From Leptospira perolatii (lineage in GTDB: Bacteria; Spirochaetota; Leptospiria; Leptospirales; Leptospiraceae): DNA of 64,000 bases. Under the pieces are notes generated by a model, which was not told the origin of the DNA, did no database searches, and saw only the letters and a program-made list of their open reading frames with translations. The stretch spans positions 124,001 through 188,000 of the forward strand of contig NZ_NPDZ01000006.1 of NCBI RefSeq assembly GCF_002811875.1, given 5' to 3'. Every line of letters begins with the position of its first letter. Positions within the stretch are counted from its first letter, which is position 1. Positions 38,139 to 48,497 of this stretch are shown one piece after another. A program made the translations under genes and the position numbers.

Positions 38139-38648
38139 TTAAGGTCCGCTTACACAGCGCACGTGATGACTATTCGTCTTTGTGTCGCTATCGGATCCTC
38201 CATCCATAAACTCTACAATCATGGCCTGATTTTTATTGGAAGATTGAACATGCGAAGAAGAGGACCAAAACAGTCCGTCTGCAGGGATATTTAGGAAAAC
38301 TGTGGAGTCTGTAGCAGGACTCATTTGCTTGTAAGTCATTAACGATAGCAATTCATTCATGTTTGGGAGTCGCCAAGATCTGGAAGCAGTAGTAATTGTA
38401 TTACAGTAATTTAATGCTCCACTCCAAGAAAATTGAATACTTGTCCCGGAGCAGTCTGCAGCTGCTTGCCCACCGCTGCAGCGTGTCCAGATCAAGCCAG
38501 TGCTTGCATCGAGCACTGTTCCTGATCCAGGTCCGTCGAAATCTACCGTGAACGGACCGATCGCTAGGATTCCTCTGGCAAGAATGGTGATCGAAATCGC
38601 TAGAAGAATCGAGAGAAAGGAACCTTTGAGGCTATAGTATCTTTTCAT
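38139..38648 (-). CDS. DUF1566 (Lcl_C) exported protein
   Basis: I start at 38648 because this ATG overlaps the upstream stop (ATGA), giving translational coupling. The 169-residue product has a signal peptide (SFLSILLAISITILARGILA) and one DUF1566 domain with the signature GLIWTRCSGG, WRLPNMNELLSLM, FWSSSSHV and a final HHVRCVSGP. DUF1566 is frequent in Leptospira surface and exported proteins; its role is not established. The Cys pairs may form disulfides. It is the second gene of the pair. Confidence 0.85.
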   Translation of the reverse strand: MKRYYSLKGSFLSILLAISITILARGILAIGPFTVDFDGPGSGTVLDASTGLIWTRCSGGQAAADCSGTSIQFSWSGALNYCNTITTASRSWRLPNMNELLSLMTYKQMSPATDSTVFLNIPADGLFWSSSSHVQSSNKNQAMIVEFMDGGSDSDTKTNSHHVRCVSGP

Positions 38649-40090
38649 TGGGAAGTTACACACCTTGCATAGTAGAGATTTGTCTTGTCGTTGTACTGGG
38701 TTTTTCCAGCGCTGAAATGAATCTTGAAACCTTTCAACGAATTAGTTACTCGAGTTGTTGAAGTCCAATATTGTTCTCCCCGGAGATTGTCAGGGAATTT
38801 GGCGGAGTCTACTGGTTGATTCCCATCTGTTCCATTCAGTTCGACGATGCTTTGCAGTTCCTTGATCGTAGGAAGTCTCCAACCCTTTTTGCCTGCATAT
38901 CCGTTCGAGGAGTTGAGTAAGTTCAATGCAATACACTGATTGATTGACTGACTCCAGTTATAGGTGATTGCGCCGTAAAGCGGGGAGGCGCCGGTTCCCC
39001 TGCAATTTCCTGAGCCTGAACTCCAAACCTGTCCGATAGAACAGGTCGTCCATGTAAGGTTCGTGTTGTGGTCTACTGTTACTGGATTTAAACTATAACC
39101 ACCTAATATCGCAGGATTATCCATGTTCAACGCTAAAGATAAAAACGCCGCGTCTTGACCGGTTCCGGCGCAAGCAACAGAAGATCCGGAGGAATTCCAA
39201 CAAGCTTCTTGGTACGTTTCGAATGCCAGAAGATTCAAGGTCATTTCTCCGGTTGCAAACGAACCTGCATTAGAGTTTGCTGTGACGTTTCCAGCGAGAT
39301 CCGCAGCCTGACCAGCTGCTATGCTCCACTTGAAAGCACCAAATTCGGGGAATATAGATAATGAATCGTATTTAAGCGTAGTCGAGTTGGTCCATTGGTA
39401 ATTTCCGTGGGGACGACTCATTGCAGTGTACAACCCGCCTCCTTCTTCCACCTCGAATTGCAGATTTGGAAGAGAACTCGTGTTCATCGGTTCACTAAAA
39501 ATAAATTCAATAGATATGTTCGACGGATTCAGTTGTCCCGAGCCAATATTAATTGTTACTAATGTAGGTGCAGTCGTATCCGGAATCGGGTCGATCGACA
39601 ATGCCATGCTTTGCGAAGTCGATACAGGTGAAGGAAGAGAAGCCTCAATAGACGCCGAACCCTGTGTTACCGCAGTAACTAATCCTTTTGTACCGGTAGC
39701 ATCGGAAACAGTAAGCACAGAAGTATCCGTAGAAGACCAAGTTGCTTCTTCTGTGACATCCCTTAAGAAAATTCCATCCCCATACAAATCAGCGCGCAGT
39801 TGAGAAGTGTTTCCTGCCATGATGGAAGAGATGGAAGGAGTAATCGTAATTGTATATACAACTGGAGTTGGTGGAGGTGGTGGGGGCGGCGGCGGAGGAG
39901 GACCTCCAGGACCAGGGCCCGGATCAGGAGGTGGTTGTGTCGAGCTCGCAGTTCCAGGATCTGGGCTGATGTCTATCCCGAGTGCTTTAAGCACGCGTAA
40001 CGTAGGTTGCGGAGAATCCGAAAGACAACTTGTAAAAAAAAGTGCAAAAACCAAACACAGTAATTGTAACTGAATCATGCGGGGTAACAT
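38645..40090 (-). CDS. Multidomain DUF1566 lipoprotein with proline-rich stalk and Ig-like domains
   Basis: A 481-residue lipoprotein. Signal peptide and lipobox LFFTSC (Cys 22), a proline/glycine stretch (about 47-75, with 11 successive prolines), a bacterial Ig-like BID_2 domain (about 78-165, ITPSISSIMAGNTSQLRADL), an SbsA-type Ig-like domain (about 170-280, FIFSEPMNTSSLPNLQFEVE) and a C-terminal DUF1566 domain with WRLPTIKELQSIVELNGTDG and YYARCVTSQ. Proline-rich stalk plus Ig-like domains suggests surface display. AAGGAG lies seven bases before the ATG. It heads the two-gene unit. Confidence 0.88.
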   Translation of the reverse strand: MLPRMIQLQLLCLVFALFFTSCLSDSPQPTLRVLKALGIDISPDPGTASSTQPPPDPGPGPGGPPPPPPPPPPPTPVVYTITITPSISSIMAGNTSQLRADLYGDGIFLRDVTEEATWSSTDTSVLTVSDATGTKGLVTAVTQGSASIEASLPSPVSTSQSMALSIDPIPDTTAPTLVTINIGSGQLNPSNISIEFIFSEPMNTSSLPNLQFEVEEGGGLYTAMSRPHGNYQWTNSTTLKYDSLSIFPEFGAFKWSIAAGQAADLAGNVTANSNAGSFATGEMTLNLLAFETYQEACWNSSGSSVACAGTGQDAAFLSLALNMDNPAILGGYSLNPVTVDHNTNLTWTTCSIGQVWSSGSGNCRGTGASPLYGAITYNWSQSINQCIALNLLNSSNGYAGKKGWRLPTIKELQSIVELNGTDGNQPVDSAKFPDNLRGEQYWTSTTRVTNSLKGFKIHFSAGKTQYNDKTNLYYARCVTSQ

Positions 40091-40720
40091 CTTGGATGCT
40101 CCTTGAAACTTTTTGACTAGTAAGAATTTTGAATATTCGATTCATCACTGTATTTGCGCTTTTTATCTCTTCGAAAGCCTAAGTGAATTTTGGCTTCGAT
40201 CGATTTAGTCTATAAGATGAGCAGATGCAATAAAAAATTAACAGTATCTGTTTGATTCTTTCCCATCTGTAATGATTCCTCTTTCACAAGGAATGAATTT
40301 CTATTTAAAAAGAAGGAGGTTCAATTTTTTTACTAGCGAGTTTTAGTTTTGCAAAAAGCCAATTGCATTTTGTTCCAAAAATAATGCTGTTCGTGTAAAT
40401 AAATATGTCGTCTATTTCTGTTATCCTTAGAGGTCCGTCTTGCAGATTTACATGATTGATCTTTGGATGCATTGTATATTGAATAATATTAATATACTGA
40501 CTGGGTATTTTATGTTTATTTGTTGTTTTGTATATTTGTCCGAATTTTGGAATAAAGAAATGGATTTACGTAATGAACTTTGAGAGCAAAATCCGGTTAG
40601 TACTTTCTTTTTAGAGGGGAGTGATAATCTGGAGCGAGCGACAATCTTGGTAAAAGTTCGATTCCACGAAGGTCGTCAATTAGGGTAATTTGAGGGTCCA
40701 TCCTCAATCACTATGAAGTA
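40091..40720. other. Long intergenic region between lipoprotein and prfB genes
   Basis: I see no credible gene in this stretch. It is AT-rich in its centre and contains a GTATATT/AATATAC inverted repeat at 40474-40497. A stem TTGAGG/CCTCAA lies at 40690-40707, just before the terminator at 40729. The stretch from about 40560 to 40756 could encode a small plus-strand RNA that ends at that terminator, but I recognise no family. A TTCGATTCC string at about 40658 looks tRNA-like yet has no matching stem. Confidence 0.3.
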
Positions 40721-40728
40721 TTTCAAAA

Positions 40729-40756
40729 GGCTTCGGTTAACGAAGCCGTTTTTTTT
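40729..40756. terminator. Strong hairpin terminator downstream of prfB
   Basis: GGCTTCG (40729-40735) and CGAAGCC (40741-40747) form a perfect stem around GTTAA. On the plus strand a run of eight T (40749-40756) follows; on the minus strand TTTT follows. On the minus strand it lies 12 bp past the prfB stop and probably ends that transcript, but the better U-run faces the plus strand, where no gene is visible upstream. Confidence 0.7.
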
Positions 40757-40767
40757 AACTAAGTGAA

Positions 40768-41871
40768 TTATAAAGTTTTCAGATAGGCCATGATAAACGG
40801 TTCTATCTCTCCATCCATTACGGCTTGCACGTTTCCGGTTTCAAAATCAGTGCGGTGGTCTTTGACTAGATTGTACGGGTGAAAGACGTAGGACCTAATT
40901 TGATTTCCCCAAGCGATGTCTTTCTTTTCTCCGGATTTCTTCTCCAAGTCATCTTTTAGCCTTTCTTGTTCCAGCTCGTATAATCTAGCACGAAGCATTT
41001 TAAAGGCTGTATCCCGGTTCTTAATCTGAGATCTCTCGTTTTGGCAAGCGACTACGATTCCAGAAGGCATGTGAGTAATCCGAACTGCCGAGTCGGTCGT
41101 GTTCACGTGCTGTCCGCCGGCTCCTGAAGATCGATACACGTCGACTCGAATGTCTTTTTCTTCTATCTTAATATCTATATCGTCATCTAGTTCCGGGCTT
41201 ACATGGACAGATACAAAAGAAGTATGTCTTCGTTTATTTGCATCGAAGGGAGAAATTCGAACCAAGCGATGGACTCCGTTTTCACATTTTAAGAATCCGT
41301 AAGCAAAATCACCTACTACATGTAAGGTGGCGTTCTTAATCCCGGCACCATCCCCTTCTTGATAGTCCACTAAGCTATATTGATATCCCTTTTTATCGAA
41401 GTATTTCATGTACATTCGAAGTAGCATATCGGCCCAATCCTGGCTTTCGGTCCCTCCCGCGCCGGGATGGATATTCAAAAATGCCGGTTTTAAATCTTCA
41501 GGTTCGTTGAGTGCGCCCAAAAGTTCCAGGCGCTCAAATTCTTCTTTCAGTCGACCGTATTCCGAACTTAATTCTTCCGAACCTGATTCTCCTTTTTCGT
41601 CAAAGGTTAGTTCTACTAAATCCGGAAAATCCAAAACGTCTTGTCGAATATTGAACCAAGGTTGGAGCTTTTTCTCTAATTCGTTTTTCTTTTGGCTTAC
41701 GGAGCGTGCCTGATCTGGATTATCCCAGAGGTCAGGATCTTCGGATTTTTCGACCAAGGATTTTAACTGGTCCTGGTCCTTGTCTAAGTTCAGCGACTTC
41801 CATCTGTTCTGAAAGTTTTCCTGAAGTTCTTTGGATAAACGTTTTAGTTCCTTGGCGTTCTTGATTTCCAT
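40768..41871 (-). CDS. prfB: Peptide chain release factor 2, encoded in one frame
   Basis: A 367-residue release factor that recognises UGA/UAA stops. The catalytic GGQ lies in [20 protein letters not shown]; other landmarks are [35 protein letters not shown] and the end AYLKTL. In the GGQ domain the family SPF motif is clear (RISPFD), marking RF2. The whole protein, including the N-terminal region equivalent to the E. coli frameshift site, reads without an internal UGA, so no programmed frameshift is needed. Confidence 0.93.
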   Translation of the reverse strand: MEIKNAKELKRLSKELQENFQNRWKSLNLDKDQDQLKSLVEKSEDPDLWDNPDQARSVSQKKNELEKKLQPWFNIRQDVLDFPDLVELTFDEKGESGSEELSSEYGRLKEEFERLELLGALNEPEDLKPAFLNIHPGAGGTESQDWADMLLRMYMKYFDKKGYQYSLVDYQEGDGAGIKNATLHVVGDFAYGFLKCENGVHRLVRISPFDANKRRHTSFVSVHVSPELDDDIDIKIEEKDIRVDVYRSSGAGGQHVNTTDSAVRITHMPSGIVVACQNERSQIKNRDTAFKMLRARLYELEQERLKDDLEKKSGEKKDIAWGNQIRSYVFHPYNLVKDHRTDFETGNVQAVMDGEIEPFIMAYLKTL

Positions 41872-41929
41872 TTAGATCGTAAAAAGATATTAGGGGGAGG
41901 TGAAACTAGTTAAGAGCGGAAAATAAATC

Positions 41930-42775
41930 TTATCGAAAGAGGAAATCTTCTTTGGCTTCCCGTTCTACTTCCCAACTGAAAACTGTATCTCGGAGTTGGG
42001 GAGTATTACCTTCGACTGTAGATACCAGCTCGAACTTCTCCTTCTTACCAAATTCCTCCGGGGTGCGTTTCAGGACAAGTTTTCCGGAGCGAATCAGATC
42101 CAAAACGTGAAGCAGAAATGGATCTCTTTCTACTCGTTGGAGCTCCCTCATCGAGGTATAAAACGGAGTAATTTCTCGGTAAAACCAGTCTACGATTTCG
42201 TTTTTGCCCGGAGCCCAGAGCTGCTCGATGGAAATCACCTCGTCCTGGACTAAGCTCTTTCCTTGAAAAGGCTTTTGGAGATGTCTACATTGGAAATAAA
42301 GTTCATGATTGATTTCTCTCGGAAATGTTCTCCCAAATCCGGAGCCTATCCACTCGATCCAAGCTTTCTTTTCCTTTGCGGGAAGTCCAGGAATGAGCGC
42401 GAATAGATAATTCTGATTCCGGAACATTCTGGATTGAGCTAAAAAATCTAGTATCTCGTAAGGGATCATGAAATGTCCCTTTTGCCATTCTAGAACAATC
42501 GGAACGGAATCTACATCTAGATATTCGTCCGGAGTTTCTATCTGTACTACATCGCCGAATTGGGTGAGGATATAGATGAAGGAAAGAAGTTCTCTCCTGC
42601 TCATTCTTCGAATTAGATTTTCTGAATCTAAGCGGCTCTTCAACGCAGAACGGATTAAGTTATATTGTTCGAGGGGATATTGGTGCGTAGATAAAATAAT
42701 CCCTAAGTAGATTTCTAATTTGCGAAGACTACTTCTTTCAACTAAATCAATATTACCAGAAATTAAAAAGGGCAT
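41930..42775 (-). CDS. Hypothetical protein downstream of purD
   Basis: A 281-residue protein without signal peptide, membrane helix or recognised domain. It is rich in charged and aromatic residues and predicted mostly helical, with the striking runs [20 protein letters not shown] and [24 protein letters not shown] helices. It begins three bases after the purD stop and ends 58 bp before prfB, so it is co-transcribed with valS and purD. I do not recognise a family. Confidence 0.75.
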   Translation of the reverse strand: MPFLISGNIDLVERSSLRKLEIYLGIILSTHQYPLEQYNLIRSALKSRLDSENLIRRMSRRELLSFIYILTQFGDVVQIETPDEYLDVDSVPIVLEWQKGHFMIPYEILDFLAQSRMFRNQNYLFALIPGLPAKEKKAWIEWIGSGFGRTFPREINHELYFQCRHLQKPFQGKSLVQDEVISIEQLWAPGKNEIVDWFYREITPFYTSMRELQRVERDPFLLHVLDLIRSGKLVLKRTPEEFGKKEKFELVSTVEGNTPQLRDTVFSWEVEREAKEDFLFR

Positions 42776-42778
42776 AAA

Positions 42779-44050
42779 TTAAAGAGCCTTCTTAGCAATG
42801 TCCTTACGGTAAAAAGTTTGTGGGATGTGAAGTTTGTTTAAGTAAGAATAAACCTTATTCACCGAATCAAGTAGATCTTTCCCACGGGAAGAAATTCCTA
42901 GAATTCTTCCACCGGATGAAACGAGCTTTCCATCCTTTTTTGTTGTCCCGGCATGAAAAACTAAAATATCTTTCGTCCCAGTTTCCGGAATTTCTAGAGG
43001 AATATTCTTTGCGTAAGATTCAGGATATCCTTCTGCGGCTAAAACGACAACTGTAGAGGCTCCTGACAGAATGTCGTACTCGACATCGGATAAGTTACCT
43101 TTTGCAGCCGCCTGACAAATTTCCAGTAAATCTCCGTCTAACATGCTTAATACGCATTGCGTTTCTGGATCTCCGAATCTGCAATTGAACTCTACTACTC
43201 TAGGTTCTCCTTCTTTGGAGATCATCAACCCAGCATAAAGAAGCCCTTTATAAGGATAACCCTTCTCTCGAAACAATCTGAACATAGGATCGAAGATTAA
43301 TGTATTCACTTTTTCTAATACACTTTCTGTAGCAATCGGAGCGGGGCAATAGGCACCCATTCCTCCGGTATTGGGACCTTTGTCTCCGTCATACGCTCTT
43401 TTGTGGTCCTGGGCAGCCGGAAGAGTTATATATCTTTCTCCGTCGCTGATTGCGAAGATCGAAGCTTCTTGGCCATCCATAAATTCTTCGATCACGACCT
43501 TGGCTCCGCTCACTCCGAATTTTTGATCTAAAAAAATTTCCTTAAGCGCTTGCTCTGCGTCTTGTACAGAAAAGCAAACAGTCACACCTTTTCCTGCTGC
43601 TAGTCCATCAGCTTTGACTACGATAGGAGCTCCTTCGCCCTTCACATAGTTCAGTGCGGATTGATAATCGGCGAAAGTTTCGTACTTGGCAGTCGGAACC
43701 TTTGCTTCCTTCATTAGAGATTTTGCAAAGTCTTTAGATCCTTCTACCTGAGCACAATATGCGGAGGGACCGAAGACAGGAATTCCAATTTCGGCGAGCC
43801 AATCGGTGACTCCGTCCACCAAAGGATCTTCAGGTCCGACGATAACCAAATCATATTGGTTCTGGAGAGCAAACTTTTGAACGGACTCTTTGTCTTTCAA
43901 TTGGAAGGAATCCGGAGGAAGCACCTCATTTTCCGGAAAGCCACCGTTTCCCGGAAATACATGAAGAGAGGTCAGTCTGGGAGACTGGCGTAACTTGTAG
44001 GCGATAGCGCTTTCTCTACCGCCTGAGCCGATTAAGAGTATACGAGACAT
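42779..44050 (-). CDS. purD: Phosphoribosylamine-glycine ligase
   Basis: A 423-residue ATP-grasp enzyme of purine synthesis that joins glycine to phosphoribosylamine. Landmarks: N-terminal [32 protein letters not shown], the ATP-grasp [20 protein letters not shown] (about 140-160), [29 protein letters not shown] and the metal-binding [14 protein letters not shown]. Length is normal. It follows valS at 3 bp and so belongs to that operon. Confidence 0.95.
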   Translation of the reverse strand: MSRILLIGSGGRESAIAYKLRQSPRLTSLHVFPGNGGFPENEVLPPDSFQLKDKESVQKFALQNQYDLVIVGPEDPLVDGVTDWLAEIGIPVFGPSAYCAQVEGSKDFAKSLMKEAKVPTAKYETFADYQSALNYVKGEGAPIVVKADGLAAGKGVTVCFSVQDAEQALKEIFLDQKFGVSGAKVVIEEFMDGQEASIFAISDGERYITLPAAQDHKRAYDGDKGPNTGGMGAYCPAPIATESVLEKVNTLIFDPMFRLFREKGYPYKGLLYAGLMISKEGEPRVVEFNCRFGDPETQCVLSMLDGDLLEICQAAAKGNLSDVEYDILSGASTVVVLAAEGYPESYAKNIPLEIPETGTKDILVFHAGTTKKDGKLVSSGGRILGISSRGKDLLDSVNKVYSYLNKLHIPQTFYRKDIAKKAL

Positions 44051-44053
44051 AGT

Positions 44054-46702
44054 TTAGGAAAGCTTCTCGATGCCTTTTTTGATGACACTGATTTTTTCTT
44101 CGAGGATACGGAGTTTTTCCTTTTCCTTTTCGATCACATCCGGATTGGCTTTTGCCAAAAAGTTTTCATTCGAAAGTTTGCCGGATAGTTTTTCCTCTTC
44201 TTGTAGGGCTTTCTGTAAATCCTTCTCTAAGCGTGCCTTCTCTTTTTCAAAGTCTATCATTCCTGCCAAAGGAAGTATAACTTGTCCAAATCGAAAAGCT
44301 CCAACAGAGTCAGTCTTTTGTACCTGGTAATTCGGATCTACTTTTATGGAATCAAGTCGCGCTAACTGCAAAATAGAAACTTCGTTTTCGCGTACAGAGT
44401 TTTCGACAAGTGCATTAGAAGATTTTAATACGACTTGACATTTCTTATCGAGCGGCACTCCATTCTCTGCTCTCTGCACACGGATTTGGGTGACTGCTTC
44501 CTGCAGGATGTTCGTTTTTGCGACTCCGTCATCCTCTGGAGTTATCGAGTATTCTACAGGAAACGGTGTTTTGATTAGATAGTCTCCATCGCTAAACGCT
44601 TCAAAGATTTCTTCAGTGAGAAAAGGCATGAACGGGTGTAGTAGGCCCATTGCCTTGATCAAAACATCAACTAACACTTGTTCTGCGACTGCCTTAGACT
44701 CAGGCCCGAGTTTTCCGTAGATTCTAGGTTTGACAAGTTCGATGTACCAATCGCAGAAATTGCCCCAGACAAACTCGTAGATTTCTGAAGCCATCTCGAA
44801 GAAAAGAAACTTCGAGTAAGCCTTTTCATACTTTCGAAGGGCGTCGTTGAATTTCTGCAAAATCCATCGATCCATCGGCTCTAGTTTATGCTTATATTCC
44901 GGCTCTATGTTTACACGAGTGAAGGATTCATCCAAGTTCATTAAGATGAATCTACTGGAGTTCCAGATTTTATTACAAAAGGAGCGATATCCGTCCAGTC
45001 TACTTTCGTCGAACAAAATGTCTTTTGCTTCTGGAAGCGTCGCAGCCAAAAAGAACCGAAATGAATCGGTTCCGTATTTATTCATCATATCCAATGGATC
45101 GATGACATTCCCGATAGATTTCGAGAATTTTTTTCCTTCTTTGTCTCTTACCAATCCGTGTATTAGAACTTTCTTAAATGGGGATTTGCCTGTGAACTTT
45201 TTTCCCATCATTATCATTCTTGCGACCCAGAAGAAAATGATATCGAATCCGGTAACAAGTACACTCGTCGGATAATATTTCTGAAGATCCTCTGTTTTTT
45301 CCGGCCAGCCCATCGTGGAAAAAGGCCAGAGCTGAGAGGAGAACCATGTGTCCAAAACATCCGGGTCCTGTTCTACTTTTTTCGAACCGCATTTTGGACA
45401 AGTCTCGATTTTACTTTCTGAAACTGTAATATGTTTACAATCCTGACAGTGATAGGCTGGAATTCTATGTCCCCACCAAAGTTGCCTCGAAACACACCAG
45501 TCTCTGATATTATTCATCCATTCGAAGAAAGTCTTTTCCCAGAGCTTTGGTACAAATTCAGTTTCTCCGGATCGAACCGCTTCCATGGCCAATTCTGCTA
45601 AAGGCTTCATTTTGCAGAACCATTGTGTGGATAAGTAAGGTTCGATAATGGCTCCGCCTCTTGAGTTGTGACCAACCGAGTGAGTGTGCTCTTCTACCTT
45701 TTCTATCAGGCCTGCTGCTTCCAGATCTTCCAGGATTTTCTTACGCGCTACGAATCTTTCTAGTCCGGCATACTTGCCAGCTTGTTCGTTTAGAGTAGCG
45801 TCCGGATTCATGACTAGCAAAGGTTTTAATCCTAATCTTTGACCTGCTTCGAAGTCATTCGGATCATGCGCGGGAGTAATCTTGACCAAGCCGGATCCAA
45901 ATTCCTGATCTACGAAAGTGTCGAATAAGAGAGGAATTGTTCTGTTCGTCAGAGGTAACTCTAACTTTACATCTATTAGATTTTTATAACGCTTATCGTT
46001 CGGATTTGCAGCAACTGCAACGTCTCCAAACATTGTTTCCGGGCGAGTAGTGGCGACTACAAAGTATTCTCCCTTTTTGCCAACGACCGGATATCTTATA
46101 TGATATAATTTCCCTTTTACTTCTCTGTGTTCTACTTCTAAGTCAGAGATCGCCGTAAGAGTTTTAGGGCACCAGTTGATGATGCGCTCTCCACGGTAAA
46201 TCAGTCCTTCGTCATAGAGGGATTTGAATACCTTAGCAACCGCCTTGGAAAGTCCCTCATCAAACGTGAACCTTTCTCTGGACCAGTCCGCGGATTCCCC
46301 CAAAAGTTTCTGCTGGTTAAGAATCATTCCGCCTGAAAGTTCTTTCCACTTCCAGACTTGGGCTTCGAATTCTTCACGAGTAAAGTCTGTCCGCTTTTTC
46401 CCTTCTTTGGCCAATTCCCTTTCTACGACTACTTGAGTAGCGATACCAGCGTGATCCATTCCCGGCAGCCAGAGAGTGGACTTACCCTTTTTTCGTTCGA
46501 TGCGGGTGATGATGTCTTGAATGGTATGATTCAGTGCGTGGCCTATGTGCAAACTTCCGGTGACATTTGGTGGAGGAAGCACAATGGAAAAAGATTCCTT
46601 GAAAGCCGGATCCGGCACGAAGCTATTTCGCTTCTCCCATTGAGCAATCCACTTGGGTTCGACGCTGGTGGGTTCGTATCGATCGCTGATTTGCTTCTTC
46701 AT
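44054..46702 (-). CDS. valS: Valyl-tRNA synthetase
   Basis: An 882-residue class Ia synthetase charging tRNA-Val. HIGH motif in [20 protein letters not shown] (about 45-60), KMSKS variant in [20 protein letters not shown], zinc-type Cys cluster in [20 protein letters not shown], editing-domain residues in [15 protein letters not shown] and a C-terminal coiled-coil arm ([20 protein letters not shown]). No T-box or other leader element is apparent. It heads an operon with purD and the hypothetical gene. Confidence 0.95.
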   Translation of the reverse strand: MKKQISDRYEPTSVEPKWIAQWEKRNSFVPDPAFKESFSIVLPPPNVTGSLHIGHALNHTIQDIITRIERKKGKSTLWLPGMDHAGIATQVVVERELAKEGKKRTDFTREEFEAQVWKWKELSGGMILNQQKLLGESADWSRERFTFDEGLSKAVAKVFKSLYDEGLIYRGERIINWCPKTLTAISDLEVEHREVKGKLYHIRYPVVGKKGEYFVVATTRPETMFGDVAVAANPNDKRYKNLIDVKLELPLTNRTIPLLFDTFVDQEFGSGLVKITPAHDPNDFEAGQRLGLKPLLVMNPDATLNEQAGKYAGLERFVARKKILEDLEAAGLIEKVEEHTHSVGHNSRGGAIIEPYLSTQWFCKMKPLAELAMEAVRSGETEFVPKLWEKTFFEWMNNIRDWCVSRQLWWGHRIPAYHCQDCKHITVSESKIETCPKCGSKKVEQDPDVLDTWFSSQLWPFSTMGWPEKTEDLQKYYPTSVLVTGFDIIFFWVARMIMMGKKFTGKSPFKKVLIHGLVRDKEGKKFSKSIGNVIDPLDMMNKYGTDSFRFFLAATLPEAKDILFDESRLDGYRSFCNKIWNSSRFILMNLDESFTRVNIEPEYKHKLEPMDRWILQKFNDALRKYEKAYSKFLFFEMASEIYEFVWGNFCDWYIELVKPRIYGKLGPESKAVAEQVLVDVLIKAMGLLHPFMPFLTEEIFEAFSDGDYLIKTPFPVEYSITPEDDGVAKTNILQEAVTQIRVQRAENGVPLDKKCQVVLKSSNALVENSVRENEVSILQLARLDSIKVDPNYQVQKTDSVGAFRFGQVILPLAGMIDFEKEKARLEKDLQKALQEEEKLSGKLSNENFLAKANPDVIEKEKEKLRILEEKISVIKKGIEKLS

Positions 46703-46787
46703 AGCCGTTGTAACGGATAGATTTTATCGAAGGAGGGGGAGGTCAAGCTTGGTTTGCACAAACTTGAGCCGGTCTTAAAGTTTCAGT

Positions 46788-46913
46788 ATGCGTTCATTGA
46801 CTCCAACTGAACTCAAAACAATAATAAAGCAGTTGAAATTCAAAGTAGATTTTGGCAGTGAAAATCTTGCCGCTGCAACAACAGGCAATCCCAGAATCTA
46901 TGCTCTTATGTAA
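46788..46913 (+). CDS. Short open frame (41 aa), possible gene remnant
   Basis: Between the starts and stops of flanking minus-strand genes lies a plus-strand frame of 41 codons beginning MRSLTPTELKTIIKQLKFKV and ending NPRIYALM. It has a reasonable amino-acid composition but no strong ribosome binding site. It may be the start or a piece of a decayed gene. Too short for a family call. Confidence 0.25.
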   Translation: MRSLTPTELKTIIKQLKFKVDFGSENLAAATTGNPRIYALM

Positions 46914-46952
46914 CTTTTATTGAGAAAGAATTATCGGTTGTCCGATCTGGGC

Positions 46953-47579
46953 TTAAGCCTGGACTGGCTGAGGACGTTTCAGATATTCGATCGCATCTTC
47001 CAAACGATCATCTCCCCAAAATAGCTCTCCATTGGAGATAAAACTAGGAGCGCCGAAGATTCCTAAAGAGACAGCTTCTTCAGTATTTTTTCGAAGCAGG
47101 TTTTTGTTTTCGTCGGATTCCGATTTCAAAAAAACTTCCTCAGGAACTTGTCCGATAGATCGTAGGATTTCTTCGAGCACAGATCTTTCAGAGATGTCCT
47201 TCTTCTTTGAAAATTGAACTTTATAAGTTTCTAATATAAAATCGGAAATCCATGGTTGGTCAAAATATGCGATTGTGATTCGCGCAGCCTTAAGGCCGTT
47301 TTGAGGAAATATATCTGGTTTTTGAAAGGGTAGTCCGTATTTTTTGGTTCTTCTTTCCAGATCCCTCCACATGTATTTTCCTTTTACTGGAAATATGTTG
47401 AAAGGCGAATCCGATAATCCCTGGTCCTTAAAAATTGGACCCAGTAGAAACGGCTTTCTTTCGATTCGGATATTTTCTTTTTTGCAGAGAGCTTCGATTC
47501 TACCCGCGCTTAAGTAAGAATAAGTGCTAGCAAATTCAAACCAAAATTGCAAAGTGAAACTACTGTCTTGCAATTGCAT
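46953..47579 (-). CDS. DsbA-like 2-hydroxychromene-2-carboxylate isomerase-family protein
   Basis: A 208-residue thioredoxin-fold protein of the HCCA isomerase/DsbA (FrnE-like) group. It begins LQFWFEFASTYSYLSAGRIE (Ser replaces the CxxC first Cys as in kappa-type glutathione-linked enzymes), then FLLGPIFKDQGLSDSPFNIF and the C-terminal cis-proline loop GIFGAPSFISNGELFWGDDR. GGAGGG lies seven bases before the ATG. It follows the TetR gene by 80 bp on the same strand and probably shares its tandem operator, so its expression may respond to the TetR ligand. Confidence 0.85.
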   Translation of the reverse strand: MQLQDSSFTLQFWFEFASTYSYLSAGRIEALCKKENIRIERKPFLLGPIFKDQGLSDSPFNIFPVKGKYMWRDLERRTKKYGLPFQKPDIFPQNGLKAARITIAYFDQPWISDFILETYKVQFSKKKDISERSVLEEILRSIGQVPEEVFLKSESDENKNLLRKNTEEAVSLGIFGAPSFISNGELFWGDDRLEDAIEYLKRPQPVQA

Positions 47580-47659
47580 TATATTGCCCTCCTACTCTTT
47601 CGTCCAAGAACTAATCATGCATTCTTTGGGTGAAAGAGTAAGGGTTTATTCTATTTTTC

Positions 47660-48394
47660 TTATGCTGTAACGGCTACTAAATTTTCGTGCTGTATAATTT
47701 CAACAACAGGCACATTTTTGAACAGATTCACGAGTTCTGCCCATTCACTTTCATTAAAGTAATCTAGCCCACCGTTCGGACAGCCTAACAATCCTTCGAT
47801 AGTTCTATGATAAGAGAGCATCATTTCGTAAATCTGCTCTTTCGTATCGTCTCCCTTCCCTAATAAAAAGAAGGCAATTCTTTCCCCTAAGGCGTCCGAA
47901 AGATCAAAGATAATCGAAGTCAAGTGGTCGCTTCTCATCGTGCTCTTTAGCGAGCCGTCTTCTTGGCCTTCGCTTAACAATTGCACGAATATCGGATAAC
48001 AAAGGTCTACAGACTTCCTCCGAATTTTATCCCTGAGCTGTAAATTTGCGGGAGAAAAAAGTGACTCGAGTAGAAATCGGATTTCTCCGGCTTTTCCTTT
48101 TTTCCAGTTGTGAGCGACGATCAACGCTTTCCGAATTTTCTCTAAACCAGTCACGGAAGTTCCGAGGTTTCTTATTTCGGCGACCATCATGCTGTTCGCT
48201 TCTTGCGCGAATTTTACTGCGATCTCTTCGAGGAGCTCCTCTTTGGACTGAAAATGATGATAGAACGTACCTTTTGCAATATCAAGAGCACTAAGAATGT
48301 CTTGGATCGAGGTAGTTTCGTAACCTTTTGCGAAGAATAGCTTTCTGGATTCTTCTAAGATTCTGGCTTTTGTTGAAATCTTTGTGTTTCCCAT
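47660..48394 (-). CDS. TetR-family regulator with self-operator
   Basis: I start at the ATG at 48394, with GGAG six bases upstream; an in-frame TTG lies six codons earlier. The 244-residue product has a TetR helix-turn-helix (SRKLFFAKGYETTSIQDILS then LDIAKGTFYHHFQSKEELLE) and a helical ligand domain. A tandem pair of identical perfect palindromes lies directly upstream (48413-48442), strongly implying autoregulation. It heads an operon with the HCCA isomerase-like gene. Confidence 0.88.
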   Translation of the reverse strand: MGNTKISTKARILEESRKLFFAKGYETTSIQDILSALDIAKGTFYHHFQSKEELLEEIAVKFAQEANSMMVAEIRNLGTSVTGLEKIRKALIVAHNWKKGKAGEIRFLLESLFSPANLQLRDKIRRKSVDLCYPIFVQLLSEGQEDGSLKSTMRSDHLTSIIFDLSDALGERIAFFLLGKGDDTKEQIYEMMLSYHRTIEGLLGCPNGGLDYFNESEWAELVNLFKNVPVVEIIQHENLVAVTA

Positions 48395-48412
48395 AATTTT
48401 CTCCAGACTCAA

Positions 48413-48442
48413 ACCGACCGTCGGTCTATACCGACCGTCGGT
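48413..48442. promoter_or_regulatory. Tandem TetR operator
   Basis: ACCGACCGTCGGT occurs twice (48413-48425 and 48430-48442), each a perfect 13-base inverted repeat with a one-base centre, separated by CTAT so that the period is 17 bases. On the minus strand TATAGA, a plausible -10 element, lies between the two copies. The site starts 19 bp upstream of the TetR gene ATG and fits direct repression. Confidence 0.85.
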
Positions 48443-48497
48443 CCAAGTTTGGGTGAATATTTTTAAGAGTCAAGGTTTTTTGGGAAAAATGCGGGGG

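Noticed and set aside
39880..39905. Possible phase-variable simple repeat in the polyproline region
   Set aside because: The tract is made of mixed GGN codons on the reverse strand, not a uniform homopolymer or short-unit repeat likely to slip by one base.
39807..40073. Glycine-rich plus-strand frame opposite the DUF1566 lipoprotein
   Set aside because: It is the complement of the proline-rich stalk of a well-supported lipoprotein gene and has no ribosome binding site.
40650..40670. tRNA-like TTCGATTCC string
   Set aside because: The bases on either side cannot form a five-base T-stem and no acceptor stem or anticodon arm is present.
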